DNA of 64,000 nucleotides, taken from contig CAJHNH020000557.1 of NCBI GenBank assembly GCA_905116865.2, positions 648,822 through 712,821 on the forward strand, given 5' to 3'. The notes beneath the pieces were generated by a model. It was given only the letters and a program-made list of their open reading frames with translations. It ran no database searches and had not been told where the DNA came from. Of the stretch, positions 1 through 10,074 are shown in pieces (positions within the stretch are counted from its first letter, which is position 1; every line of letters begins with the position of its first letter). Position numbers and translations under genes: made by a program. The stretch comes from Candidula unifasciata (taxonomy: Eukaryota; Mollusca; Gastropoda; Stylommatophora; Geomitridae).

Positions 1-182
1 CAACAAGTCGCCCTACCAACATGGGCGCTAGACATAAACAGATCTGACGTGGAAGCAACAAGTCGTCCTACCAACATGGGCGCTAGACATAAACATATTT
101 GATGTGGAAGCAACAAGTCGTCCTACCAACATGGGCGCTAGACATAAACAGATCTGATGTGGGAGCAGCATGTCGTCCTTGG
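1..182. repeat. 55-bp minisatellite, about 3.3 copies
   Basis: Three consecutive 55-bp units begin at 1, 56 and 111, each starting CAACAAGTCG and containing ATGGGCGCTAGAC. A degenerate fourth start lies at 166-182. Units differ at only a few bases. The array begins at the first base, so it probably extends upstream of the window. Frames crossing it carry no protein signature. Confidence 0.93.
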
Positions 183-540
183 AAAAGATGGATTAATGGC
201 GCTAAAGAGTTTCTACATCGACACAGATTGACAATAGCCAATGCTACGCATCAAACAATGAAATGCAAACTGTTTTTTCCCAGATCGCCTAACGACAAAT
301 ATGGAACATCGATAATGTGTGCGCTGTACCCGGTGTTGTGTCTATCTGAGTCCAATATACCCCCCACCCCCTCCCTCCCCGAAGTACCATATTCTAAGAC
401 CTGTTCTGTAACGTTTCAGTTCAAACCAGGAGCCACGGGAAATAAACGACTACATTGTCAGTGACTATGGTAATGGGCTCAAATCTCACAGCAGGCGGAA
501 AAAAAAGGCAAAAACAGGGCTTAGGGGGAAGACAAGCGAA
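183..540. other. Anonymous non-repetitive DNA
   Basis: Mixed-composition sequence with no recognisable domain, tRNA-like promoter or internal repeat. A C-rich stretch lies at 360-380. A 121-codon frame starting in the 55-bp array runs through it and ends near 464, with no recognisable product. Confidence 0.5.
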
Positions 541-981
541 AAAGAAGACGATTATGAAGAAGAAAAGGAAGAAGAACAGTGGGGGTGGGGAGGGGGAGGA
601 GGAAAGAAGACTGAGGTGAAGTAGAAAGAAGAAGAAGAAGTGTAAAAGGAGGAGGCGAAAGATGAGAAAAAAGAGGAGAAAGTGGAAGAGAGGAAGATAA
701 AGAAGAAGAAGAAGAAGAAGAAGAAGAAGAAGAAGAAGAAGAAGAAGAAGAAGAAGAAGAAGAAGAAGAAGAAGAAGAAGAAGAAGAAGAAGAAGAAGAA
801 GAAGAAGAAGAAGAAGAAGAAAGAAGAAGAAGAAGAAGAAGAAGAAGAAGAAGAAGAAGAAAGAAGAAGAAGAAGAAGAAGAAGAAGAAGAAGAAGAAGA
901 AGAAGAAGAAGAAGAAGAAGAAAGAAGAAAGAGAAGAAGAAGAAGAAGAAGAAGAAGAAGAAGAAGAAGAAGAAGAAGAAG

Positions 982-1012
<31 letters not shown>

Positions 1013-1315
1013 GTAAAAGGAGGAGGCGAAACTTGAGAAAAAAGAGGAGAAAGTGGAAGAGAGAAAGATAAAGAAGAAGAAGAAGAAGAAGAAGAAGAAG
1101 AAGAAGAAGAAGAAGAAGAAGAAGAAGAAGAAGAAGAAGAAGAAGAAGAAGAAGAAGAAGAAGAAGAAGAAGAAGAAGAAGAAGAAGAAGAAGAAGAAGA
1201 AGAAGAAAAACAACAACAGCAACAGCAACAATAACAACAACAACAATAACTACAACAAGAAGAAGAACCAGAAGACAAAGAACAAGAAGAACAGGAATAA
1301 TAATAATAATAATAA

Positions 1316-1346
<31 letters not shown>

Positions 1347-1535
1347 AAAAAGAAGAAGAAGAAGAAGAAGAAGAAGAAGAAGAAGAAGAAGAAGAAGAAG
1401 AAGAAGAAGAAGAAGAAGAAGAAGAAGAAGAAGAAGAAGAAGAAGAAGAAGAAGAAGAAGAAGAAGAAGAAGAAGAAGAAGAAGAAGAAGAAGAAGAAGA
1501 AGACGAAGAAGAAGAAGAAGAAGAAGAACAAGAAA
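541..1535. repeat. GAA/AAG microsatellite complex, about 1 kb
   Basis: The plus strand is almost entirely purine. Pure AAG/GAA blocks lie at about 702-1008, 1069-1205 and 1318-1535, separated by an A-rich CAA/ACA/AAT segment at 1206-1317. The poly-Lys, poly-Glu, poly-Arg, poly-Ser, poly-Leu and poly-Phe frames on both strands are translations of the repeat. Long GAA/TTC tracts are known to adopt triplex structures. Confidence 0.97.
640..1080. repeat. 371-bp segmental duplication inside the GAA tract
   Basis: A non-repeat motif of about 70 bp, starting GTGTAAAAGGAGGAGGCGAA, occurs at 640-710 and again at 1011-1080 with two or three substitutions. Each copy runs into pure GAA. The tract therefore grew partly by duplication of a 371-bp block, not only by slippage. 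Confidence 0.9.
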
Positions 1536-1539
1536 TGGA

Positions 1540-2284
1540 TCTAACAGCACACACGTAAAAGTGTAAAGCGGTCTGACACTGCGTATTTACACTAACTCTC
1601 CCTGTCTATAAAGGCTCCTTCGTATCATCCATGGAATCGCATTCATATTTCCACACTGCACTGAGAGAACAGATCCGCCCGATACCACCGAGGCTCTGTT
1701 TATCTCTCACACCTTTCCTTTCCGCCTGACAATTCCGATTACTTCCTGTATCGTTGTCTGTACATATTTGATTACTTACGGAAACTGTTTTGTCAATTAT
1801 TTGTTTTTATTTATGCTTTTTTCGAATGCTGACATTTTTGTCACGAATTGTTGTGATGTTTCTGTGATTCATTTAGTGATGTTTTCGAGGGCATTTATGT
1901 GATAAGAGGTTAACGTTGGTAATATATTGTCCAGACAAGCCATTTATTGTCGAGAAGAACAAATTTACTGCTCCGGGATTTGTCCCATATTGCTCGATGT
2001 CTCTGGGCACAGCGAATAGTGGCCCGGGTGAAGTTTGCACAAAACACGAACTCCGTAGCTACAGCTAAATCCCCTGTGATATTTGAGACAACTACACTGG
2101 CGAACCGTAGGACGGTCTCAGAAATCGAACCAGGAGACTTAAGAATACGGAGTGAAACGGCTGTAACTTCACCATGGGGATTCACTAGCAAACGATGTCT
2201 CTGACTGGCCACTTTAGACAGTGTCTGTGTATGATCAGGCAAACACTGTTTCAAGTTTGTGCAAGCGGCTTACCGGACAACCGC
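1540..2284. other. Anonymous DNA with a possible tRNA-like SINE head
   Basis: No coding domain recognised. Read on the minus strand, about 2180-2070 has a B-box-like GGTTCGATTTC with an A-box-like TGGTGAAGTTACAGC upstream, consistent with a decayed tRNA-derived SINE. This part is weak. The 75- to 114-codon frames on both strands have no known signature. Confidence 0.35.
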
Positions 2285-2515
2285 TCTTTTCCCGTGCCAG
2301 CGAAGACTAAACCGAATGTCTATCACTGTCCTCAAACACAGACAACAGTATCAGCAAGGCCAGTAGCAAACACTCGTAAAATACATAAAGCAGCCGTCAG
2401 AAGTGCCAACACAGACAGTTAGACGTTGGAAACGCATTTTATAGTTGATAGAGTAGCAGTTACAACAGACAATTACTTGCACACACAATCAATCGCATAG
2501 GGCAGTACCAGCCTG
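2285..2515 (+). mobile_element. Dispersed repeat family X, copy 1 (partial)
   Basis: Matches 15240-15490 in the same orientation and part of 45745-45905 in reverse. The best block is the motif AGAAGTGCCAACACAG near 2400, followed by a block ending CGCATAGGGCAGTACCAG. No coding domain is visible. It ends where the 20-bp minisatellite begins. The class is unknown; it could be a SINE, a non-autonomous element or a LINE 3' end. Confidence 0.7.
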
Positions 2516-2520
2516 TGTGC

Positions 2521-3054
2521 ATTATGTGTGTGGGTGTGCATGTATTGTGTGGGTGTGCAGGTATGTGTGTGGGTGTGCATGTATGTCTGTGGGTGTGCAT
2601 GTATGTCTGTGGGTGTGCATGTATGTCTGTGGGTGTGCATGTATGTCTGTGGGTGTGCATGTATGTCTGTGGGTGTGCATGTATGTGTGTGGGTGTGCAT
2701 GTATGTCTGTGGGTGTGCATGTATGTCTGTGGGTGTGCATGTATGTGTGTGGGTGTGCATGTATGTGTGTGGGTGTGCATGTATGTCTGTGGGTGTGCAT
2801 GTATGTCTGTGGGTGTGCATGTATGTGTGTGGGTGTGCATGTATGTCTGTGGGTGTGCATGTATGTCTGTGGGTGTGCATGTATGTGTGTGGGTGTGCAT
2901 GTATGTCTGTGGGTGTGCATGTATGTCTGTGGGTGTGCATGTATGTCTGTGGGTGTGCATGTATGTGTGTGGGTGTGCATGTATGTGTATGGGTGTGCAT
3001 GTATGTCTGTGGGTGTGCATGTATGTCTGTGCATGTATGTGTGTGGGTGTGCAT
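2521..3054. repeat. 20-bp minisatellite, about 26 copies
   Basis: The unit is GTATGTSTGTGGGTGTGCAT, in phase with the 60-base lines. Units are of two types (GTATGTCTGT or GTATGTGTGT), partly in a C-C-G triplet order. The last units are truncated. Long frames on both strands (VGVHVCLWVCMY and HTCTPTDIHA types) only translate the repeat. Confidence 0.97.
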
Positions 3055-3303
3055 ATAACATTTGGAGACATGACAAATTTCAACAAGTCATGTCTACACT
3101 TCAATACAAAACACAGACGACATGGAAATAGATAGGGGAAAAACAGAAGAAAGGAAAGAAATAAAACCACAAAAGAGGAGAGGAAAGAGGAACAGGCAAA
3201 GAGAAGAAATGTAGACAGACACACTAAAGAAGAGAAAGGATAGACGGTAAAAAAGGGAAACCATAAAAAAAGAGGAGTAATGACCTTAAAGAAAACACAC
3301 ACA

Positions 3304-3348
<45 letters not shown>

Positions 3349-3505
3349 GACAGAACATAAGAGGAAAACGAATACAGAAAGACAAACACACAAACGTAGA
3401 TTTACATAAGTATTTTAATGAATATATACATAGACAATACATGAATAAAAAGACAGTCAGAGAGGCTTAACAGAGGGGTGAAAGAAATACAGAAAAAAAT
3501 ATTAG

Positions 3506-3507
<2 letters not shown>
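3055..3507. repeat. A-rich spacer with an AC microsatellite
   Basis: 3055-3290 is A/G-rich with no recognised feature. An AC dinucleotide tract of about 50 bp with one T interruption spans 3292-3347. 3348-3507 is A-rich and leads into the GAAA tract. Confidence 0.85.
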
Positions 3508-3600
<93 letters not shown>

Positions 3601-3602
3601 AA

Positions 3603-3678
<76 letters not shown>

Positions 3679-3680
3679 AA
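3508..3680. repeat. GAAA tetranucleotide microsatellite
   Basis: About 43 units of GAAA with a single phase break near 3600 (AAAAAG). Both strands are open because the repeat lacks stops in some frames; the KERKKE and SFFLSF frames are not genes. Confidence 0.97.
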
Positions 3681-4205
3681 TAAAGACACCACAGTAGTAA
3701 GGGAAAACAAGAAAGAACATCATGTACCCCAGACACGTGATCCTCTGTTAAAACAAGCATTAAGCTTTCCATGAACAATTCTAGCAGCGGATTAAAACGT
3801 CCCTCACGCACGAGACAGCTTGTTACCCCTCGCTTCTGCCTCGTGAGCTGAACTAGAACTCAATAACCGTAACCTGGGTCGCCTCCGGTTGCCTGGCTGT
3901 ACTATCTTGACATATTCTTGAAAGTCTGCTATGATTGCAGGCTTCAGCTAGTGGCTCTAGGGTATGAGTTCATATCTCAACAATGGAGAACGAGAAACTG
4001 AGATGGTTTCTTCCTATTTGATTGTGTGTCTTACGGGAGGGTTGGTTGAACTTCACAGGTTCTCGTCCCGGTGTTTGTAGGGCCCGAGTTGAGGAGGGGG
4101 GGGGGGGGGTGGGGAGGGGGTGTCCCAGGTTCTGGCTGATGCTGACCACTGAGGAGAAAACATGGATGGACTTGTAATGACAGGCCGCAACAGGCACGAT
4201 TAGCA
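3681..4205. other. Anonymous DNA with a 14-G homopolymer
   Basis: No recognisable coding or repeat signature apart from a run of 14 G at 4096-4109 followed by further G-rich sequence. Confidence 0.5.
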
Positions 4206-4415
4206 CGGCACTTTTTGTTGGCTACTGAGAAGGGAGATGGAGCACGTGTGAGAATGTCCCGAGGGTTGTCATTTCAGTTTTTGATTAATTCCCTGGTGTA
4301 TTACACGTGGCCGTTTCCTATTAATGACTGAAAAAAAAGGAATGAACCAAGAACTGAAATCTCTGCACTGGGGACAATCCCATACGTACTCCGTCTCCTT
4401 CCTCAGTAGCCAAAG
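4206..4415. repeat. Dispersed family Y as an imperfect inverted repeat
   Basis: About 62 bp at 4210-4275 (TTGGCTACTGAGAAGGGAGA, ending ATTTCAG) pairs with the reverse complement of 4353-4413 at roughly three quarters identity, around a spacer of about 80 bp. A third copy lies at 27985-28055. This could be a foldback or MITE-like element, or two adjacent inverted insertions. No coding capacity. Confidence 0.7.
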
Positions 4416-5340
4416 AATCTTCGACACGCTAACAGTACTGGTTACAATCTGATGAAAAATCTGCTTATATAACACGCCAATGACGTCAAGAATATCTTCT
4501 AGAGCCTTCACTCAGACCCCTCCCTCCTACCCCCTTGATCACTGCCGCTGAAATAGTCTTTCAATGTATTGATTCTCTGTTTGTTCTTTTTGCACGATCC
4601 ATTTGATCCCTGAGAGCCGTTACCACATCCACCTAATCATGAAATAGTTCCTCGCTTCGAGGCGCAGCAGCAGCCATTCTAGCAGACTGCTCATGACCCC
4701 GTACACACGAATTTCATGGAAAGAATATCCCGACCTGGGTGTTTCTTGTGACTTAAAGAATCCAGATGTGTTCTGGGAGATCCCAGAGTTTGAGAATCCT
4801 CGATAGAGATGAACATCTTGATCCCAACGGTTACAATAACAGATTCTGGCAAGCAGCCGCTTGAGCAGGCGGATTCAGAAGAGAAATGTGCGGTGGTGTG
4901 GGTCGAGGAGAAGGTGTGTCTCAGTGTGGTGGTGTGGGGCGAGCAGAAGGTGTGTCTCAGTCTGGTGGCAACTTGAGATGGCGTTTTAATGATGCCGACG
5001 CTTGTATGCTCTATCTCTTCCATGGATCTTCCCACTGTCTCTCGCCGAACGTGGGAAACTGGAACCGCTATCTGGCCTCGTGCACTCGCTTGGTCTGTTA
5101 CTAAAACACACGTGTTGGCATCATGTAAACATCTACTTTTCTGACATTTCTTAAATTCTCTTTTTTGTCATCTTCTTTGAAAAACATTTTCTGATGAGGT
5201 GTCAGGCATAGAGAGCAAGCAAAGGCACATAATGAAACTCTATTAGCGTTTTTTATTTCAGTGTGTATATGTTTGATTGGTGGCCAGATTACGCCAGCCT
5301 TCCCTCGTTTTACCAGGCCTGGTGTTTTCGTTGTCTGCTT
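4416..5340. other. Anonymous DNA with a 36-bp tandem pair
   Basis: A 36-bp GT/GA-rich unit (GGTGGTGTGGG ... AAGGTGTGTCTCAGT) is present twice at about 4890-4962. The rest shows no recognisable domain, tRNA-like promoter or repeat shared with other parts of the window. Confidence 0.6.
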
Positions 5341-5364
5341 CTACGTCAGTGTTGCATCTTAATG

Positions 5365-5600
5365 GCATGTTTGTCTACTTGTCTCTGTTTATTCATCTGT
5401 CTATCTGTCCATCCCTCTGTCGGTCATTTTGTTTGTTTGTTCATCAGCCCACCTACTTACCTACTGTTCTAGCTATCCATCCACCCATCCCTCCATCCAA
5501 CTATCCCTCTACCCACCCATCCTCCATCTATCTACCAACCCACCTGTCCACCTGTCTATCTATCGTCTATATATCTATATCTCTGTCCATCTGTCTTTAC
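5365..5600. repeat. Degenerate pyrimidine tetranucleotide region
   Basis: An imperfect mix of TCTG, TCTA, CATC and CACC words forms a low-complexity stretch. The Ser/Pro/Leu-rich frames across it are not supported as genes. Confidence 0.8.
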
Positions 5601-5763
5601 ATACTAACTACCTTCTGTGTCGGTGTATTACCGACAAGGACAAAAAGCGCTTGTTGAATTCTGACCGTATTCCATAGTTGTGGATTTCATGCTGTACGAT
5701 AGACACTGTCAATGAAGACACGTTTTTTAGGGTGCCTAGTTGGTCATGTTCTTAGTACAATTG

Positions 5764-5915
5764 TTTCTATAGCGAAGCGAATAAGCTATTTAAAGGTGAC
5801 AGATTCGATTCCTGGCAACGTAGCTATAACTTTCAATTTTTACATTGTCTAGCGTGTCTTTCTTACTATATTTTTAATAAGTGCCGATCAATACATTGTC
5901 TTATATGTATATATA
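5764..5915 (+). mobile_element. tRNA-derived SINE-like element, family C, copy 1
   Basis: A B-box-like block, AGATTCGATTCCTGG, lies near 5808, with ATAGCGAAGCGAATAAGC at an A-box position upstream. The body after the B box (CATTGTCTAGCGTGTC, then CGATCAATACATTGTC) matches the downstream half of 7462-7612. RNA polymerase III boxes plus a shared body indicate a SINE rather than a functional tRNA. Confidence 0.75.
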
Positions 5916-5919
5916 TTTC

Positions 5920-6375
5920 TTGCTGTCGGCAGAGAGAAGTTTGAAGAATTTTCCCACTGACGGCTGTACAAACAACATAAATGCACGGCTTCTGCAGGCC
6001 ACAAGACAACCACCTTGGCAAGCTGCTGTAGATCACGGTACGATCCGATAAGATAGCGCTTTGAACGCGGCAGAATGAGAGAAAAAAGGATACATGCTGC
6101 ACAGAATGCGAATATTTGACTTGTGAAGCGGTTCCTGTGAACCAGAGCTTGTTGTAAATCTTGTAAACGTATTTACAACTGCTCGATGTTGGACTAGGGG
6201 GTGGTGTCATTTGTTTGCGTGCGTCTGGGTTACCAGTGGGTTGAATGCGCAGACTGCGAACCTGATGGCTCGAGGTCTACTGTGCTGATGATACAGCATA
6301 GATAGTTGAATATGTACCAGATGTGCTCTTAGTTTTAGACATTGGAAGAATCATTTTGTTTTAGTGGGGGAAAAA
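5920..6375. other. Anonymous non-repetitive DNA
   Basis: No domain or shared repeat recognised. A minus-strand frame of 114 codons has no recognisable signature. Confidence 0.45.
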
Positions 6376-6377
6376 AG

Positions 6378-6570
6378 GTGTCGGTACTCACCAAAAAATG
6401 TGCCCTAAAAGACGGGTGTTCCTTTAAAAGCGTATATTTTATTAGCGGGGAGAGAAGATGCTAAACAATGGTTCCAATACTCACCAGAAAACAAAAAGTT
6501 TCTGTGAAAACAATGCCGGTGTTCCGTACAAAGTGTCTGGGAAAAACAAGATGCTAAACAATGGTTCCTG
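6378..6570 (+). repeat. Dispersed family Z (GGTACTCACC), degenerate tandem copies
   Basis: Contains GGTGTCGGTACTCACC near 6379 and AATACTCACCAG near 6476. The 20-mer AGATGCTAAACAATGGTTCC occurs at about 6456 and 6550, 94 bp apart. The GGTACTCACC core also ends the 31-bp array at 12405-13016 and occurs inverted at 20815-20880. Confidence 0.65.
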
Positions 6571-6574
6571 TACT

Positions 6575-7395
6575 GCTGCTCTCCGGCAGGAAAGAGCCCT
6601 AGTGGGGATCATCCTGTGGCACAGCTACAGGTCTCATAAGCACCGCAGTTCAGTCCTCACGTGCCTTCTATGCTATATCATACATGGAACTGAGACAGGC
6701 GCCCTCTCTCATCAACGTTTGTCTTCGAGTGTCTCTTGAACCTCTTCGTTTCCTCACTACATTTATTTCTCATTCCAGTGCCTGTTTTGCGTTTCTCTGT
6801 TCCTCGTGATAATATAGGATACACAATAGTTTCTCAAATATGAAGTAAGTAGAGAAAATAGTTCTTCTTCTTGAGCTTTTCAGTAACAAGCTACCTATTG
6901 CTAATGTCGCTTAACACAAAACATTAAGTGTTTTAATTGACAACCTTTTAACTGAGGATTACCAAGTTCATGCCATTACAAAAACACAAAAAAGTTTATC
7001 AACGTGGCGAAATTCAGCCGACAAAAACGTAAAAACTGCTACTTATCCAACACCCAAAGGCATATTGGCGATTTTTCCACACTTTGTGATGGTTGCTCAA
7101 AATCTAATGTCAAACGACTGTGTTCTCTTCAAATTCGGCCTTACGTCAAATCTCCGACAGAAATTATATCGACAAAATCTTTTATACGGACATCACAGAC
7201 TTCTGCCATTTAGTAAACATTTAATTTTTAACGAGGCCAAATTCATTAATAAAATCCTATCTCAAAATACTCCGAATTTTCCGGTTGATTCAATCCAATT
7301 CTACGTACAGCAAACGACCAGGCTTATTATATTTGCCTAAATCTAGAATTGATTTATTGAATACAAAAATAGCATATTATGCTGCTCATTTATCT
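6575..7395. other. Anonymous AT-rich DNA
   Basis: No recognised feature. Frames of about 70-90 codons near 7004-7340 have no recognisable protein family. Confidence 0.45.
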
Positions 7396-7398
7396 AAT

Positions 7399-7612
7399 AT
7401 ACATAATAAACAGACAATGTATTGATCGGCACTCATAGACAGAAGTAGAAAGATTGAACACGTTTCCATAGCGACGCGTACACGCCATTTGGAGGTGACG
7501 GGTTCGATTCCCGGCACTAAAGTTTTCGATTGTTATGTTAAGTGTGTCCTTTGTCTTTGTATTTCTTTCTATGAGTACCAATCAATAGATTGTCTGTTTG
7601 TTTATTATACTC
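7399..7612 (+). mobile_element. Family C SINE, copy 2, with an inverted tail copy
   Basis: The SINE body spans 7462-7612, with a B box in GACGGGTTCGATTCCCGGC near 7498 and a tRNA-like head ATAGCGACGCGTACACGCC. Immediately upstream, 7399-7445 is the reverse complement of the SINE tail at 7563-7609 over about 45 bp. The locus is therefore a palindrome with arms separated by the tRNA-like head. It may be two opposed insertions, one truncated. Confidence 0.78.
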
Positions 7613-7624
7613 GTAAATATAATA

Positions 7625-7970
7625 TCTCTACGGCTTCATGGGTTCCCTCTCTGTTTATTTATGTGAATATCATTTATGGAGCCATCTTCCACTCGATCTG
7701 AAAACGACAAAGCGGTCCGTACTCATTTACGTTTTCAAATTATGATTATCAGGCATTTTATGCTTGAGTAAATTTAGTTATTCCATAATGCTTTCTCGTG
7801 TTTTGATTAGATAAGTTTGACTGATAAGTGCATAAGAGTGTGTGTGTGTGATTATGTATGAACAGGTATGTACACATCTGAGTATATGTGGGCGTCCATG
7901 TATGGATATATATGTATGTGTGTTATGTATGCAGGGGTAGTTGTGTTTGTTTTTGTAGGGGTATATGTGT
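7625..7970. other. Anonymous AT-rich DNA grading into TG-rich array
   Basis: Nothing recognised to about 7830. From there TG/TGTA words increase up to the start of the 108-bp array. Confidence 0.5.
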
Positions 7971-7974
7971 ATGT

Positions 7975-8540
7975 ATGGGTATTTGTATATACGGGTGTTT
8001 GTACAGGTAGGAGTACTTGTGTTTGTTTAGGTGTTTGTATGTGTACAAGTATGTTTGAGTGTGTGAACGTATGGGTGTATGTATGGGTATTTGTATATAC
8101 GGGTGTTTGCACAGGTAGGAGTACTTGTGTTTGTTTAGGTGTTTGTATGTGTACAAGTATGTTTGAGTGTGTGAATGTATGGGTGTATGTATGGGTATAT
8201 GTATATGCGGGTGTTTGTACAGGTAGGAGTACTTGTGTTTGTTTAGGTGTTTGTATGTGTACAAGTATGTTTGAGTGTGTGAACGTATGGGTGTATGTAT
8301 GGGTATTTGTATATACGGGTGTTTGCACAGGTAGGAGTACTTGTGTTTGTTTAGGTGTTTGTATGTGTACAAGTATGTTTGAGTGTGTGAATGTATGGGT
8401 GTATGTATGGGTATATGTATATGCGGGTGTTTGTACAGGTAGGAGTACTTGTGTTTGTTTAGGTGTTTGTATGTGTACAAGTATGTTTAAGTGTGTGAAT
8501 GTATGGGTGTATGTATGGGTATACAGGAGCCTCAGTATGT
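7975..8540. repeat. 108-bp minisatellite, 5 copies, in a 216-bp higher-order pattern
   Basis: The anchor ACAGGTAGGAGTACTTGTG occurs at 8003, 8111, 8219, 8327 and 8435, exactly 108 bp apart. Copies alternate between two subtypes (GTTTGCAC with upstream AACGTATGGG, versus GTTTGTAC with AATGTATGGG), giving a 216-bp dimer. The period is a multiple of three, so long frames on both strands stay open. Confidence 0.97.
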
Positions 8541-9040
8541 GGACAGTGTGTGTGTGTGCGCGCGCATGCCTCAATATGTAAGGGTGTTTGTATGTATGGT
8601 TGTATATGTGTCTGTGTGAATATGCGTTAGTGTATGTTTATTAACATGTACGTATGCATGAGGGTATGCGTGGGTATGTATGTGTGCAGCATGTATTAAT
8701 GTGTGTGTGTGTGTGTGTGTGTGTGAGTGTGTTTTTGTGAGTGTATGAGTGTGTTTAAGTGAGTGTATAAATGTGTATGCAAGAGTATGGGTGCATATAC
8801 GTCTTTGATCATGTGTGTGTGTGTGTGTGTGTGAGTGTGTTTATGTAAATATGTATTTAGGTGCATGTATACATGTATGTTTGTGCGTATGCATGTATGT
8901 ATGTATGGAAGAATGAATATGTGCGTATATATGTATGTATATGAGTGTGTATTTGTCTGTTTATGTATGAGCATGTAGGGGTAGTTGTACCTGCGTATTT
9001 TTCAGTGTGTGTGAGTGTTTATATATGTGTGTATGCATTA
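8541..9040. repeat. TG/TGTA low-complexity region
   Basis: Imperfect TG, TATG and TGTA words dominate. Pure TG runs lie at about 8700-8724 and 8813-8832. No unit longer than four bases is regular. Confidence 0.9.
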
Positions 9041-9270
9041 TTTCATTATATATATTCTGATGTAGACATAACATGCATTATTGATAACATGCACTTGTTG
9101 TCTAAAAGATGAATGATTATAAGGGCCGAATGTAGGACGGACTTGCGTGCACATATTGTAACCCTTTAAATATATAGTTTATTCGTTCGCTCGTTCGTTC
9201 TTGTGTCGTCTTACTGATATCAGATTCTCGGGTGGCTTACAGAATCGTTATATCTATATCTGGATCATAT
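9041..9270. other. Anonymous DNA with a short TTCG run
   Basis: Nothing coding recognised. A short TTCG/CTCG run occurs at 9181-9201. Confidence 0.5.
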
Positions 9271-9273
9271 TTA

Positions 9274-9330
9274 CAGACATAGAATGAAATGGTTCGGCCA
9301 TCTAGTGAGAATGCAGCCAGACTGAACTAC
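9274..9330 (+). mobile_element. LINE reverse-transcriptase C-terminal scrap
   Basis: The plus frame from 9274 reads RHRMKWFGHLVRMQPD and then a stop. The KWFGHLxRM motif is typical of the region downstream of the reverse transcriptase in many animal non-LTR retrotransposons. Nothing recognisable of the element remains on either side. Confidence 0.72.
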
Positions 9331-9334
9331 CCAT

Positions 9335-9835
9335 CCGCCATTCTTCTGTTTATCTTCACGTGTGTCAGCCCGCCCCTTCTGTCTGCCTGTCTGTTTGATT
9401 ACAACAGAATCGGGTAATGAATTCTTCACAAGTTCACACAAACAAACTTGCAGCAGGCCAAGAATATCGAAATAATTGTTTAAAACAACAAACTGGCAGA
9501 ATCTGCTCCGTGGTCATATCCTGTAGAATCCAGGCTTCCGGCGGCTTTGTGCTTCAGAAGACGAGGTCAAAGGTCTTATCTGAAATCTTACCAAATAGTG
9601 TGGCTATATTTATGGCATGTGAGCCAGCCAATGACACAGAGGACGATTCATGGTGCTATCTCAATGGGCATCTAAAGAAACTGACATGAAACAAGAAGTT
9701 ATGAAAGAGAATATTTATGTGTGGTAATCTGCGATTCATTCATTGGCTGCAAGGGCTAATGGCAGGCGGGATACCTTTAGGCTTTGCTGAAAGAGGTGCT
9801 TAGTTGGTAAGCTCGATTCTAGGTGAGGTTTGGAC
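9335..9835. other. Anonymous non-repetitive DNA
   Basis: A 90-codon plus frame (9417-9689) has no recognisable motif and no supporting signal. No repeat shared with the rest of the window was seen. Confidence 0.45.
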
Positions 9836-9839
9836 CATA

Positions 9840-9965
9840 GAGTGGGCATGTGGACGTTGCGGATTAGAATGATAAGACTGCGGTGAACTGATATTATCGC
9901 CTGACCAAGGATTCAAACCCCGGGTCTCCATTTTGCCAGCTCAGGGTGTTGAGCCAAGAACATAC
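9840..9965 (-). mobile_element. tRNA-derived SINE-like head
   Basis: The minus strand contains TTGGCTCAACACCCTGAGC followed about 30 bases later by GGGGTTTGAATCCTTGG, a good A-box and B-box arrangement. It resembles the head at 29200-29285, so they may be the same family (F). A mature tRNA is unlikely because no acceptor stem pairs. Confidence 0.6.
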
Positions 9966-9969
9966 ATCA

Positions 9970-10074
9970 CAGCACTCAGGACATACCTACAAGTGCTCAG
10001 TCCTCATCTTCAATCTTCAGCGGCCACCAAAGAGTTCAACTGCGATAGGGCCTATAGTAGTTTAATTATATTCG
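9970..10074. other. Short unique spacer
   Basis: No recognised feature between the SINE-like head and the 33-bp array. Confidence 0.5.

Noticed and set aside
421..1554. Long poly-Ser, poly-Leu, poly-Phe, poly-Lys and poly-Glu frames
   Set aside because: They are all translations of one GAA/TTC tract in several frames and on both strands, with no non-repeat domain.
7975..8540. CRISPR-like array
   Set aside because: Units are contiguous 108-bp copies without unique spacers, in a eukaryotic context.
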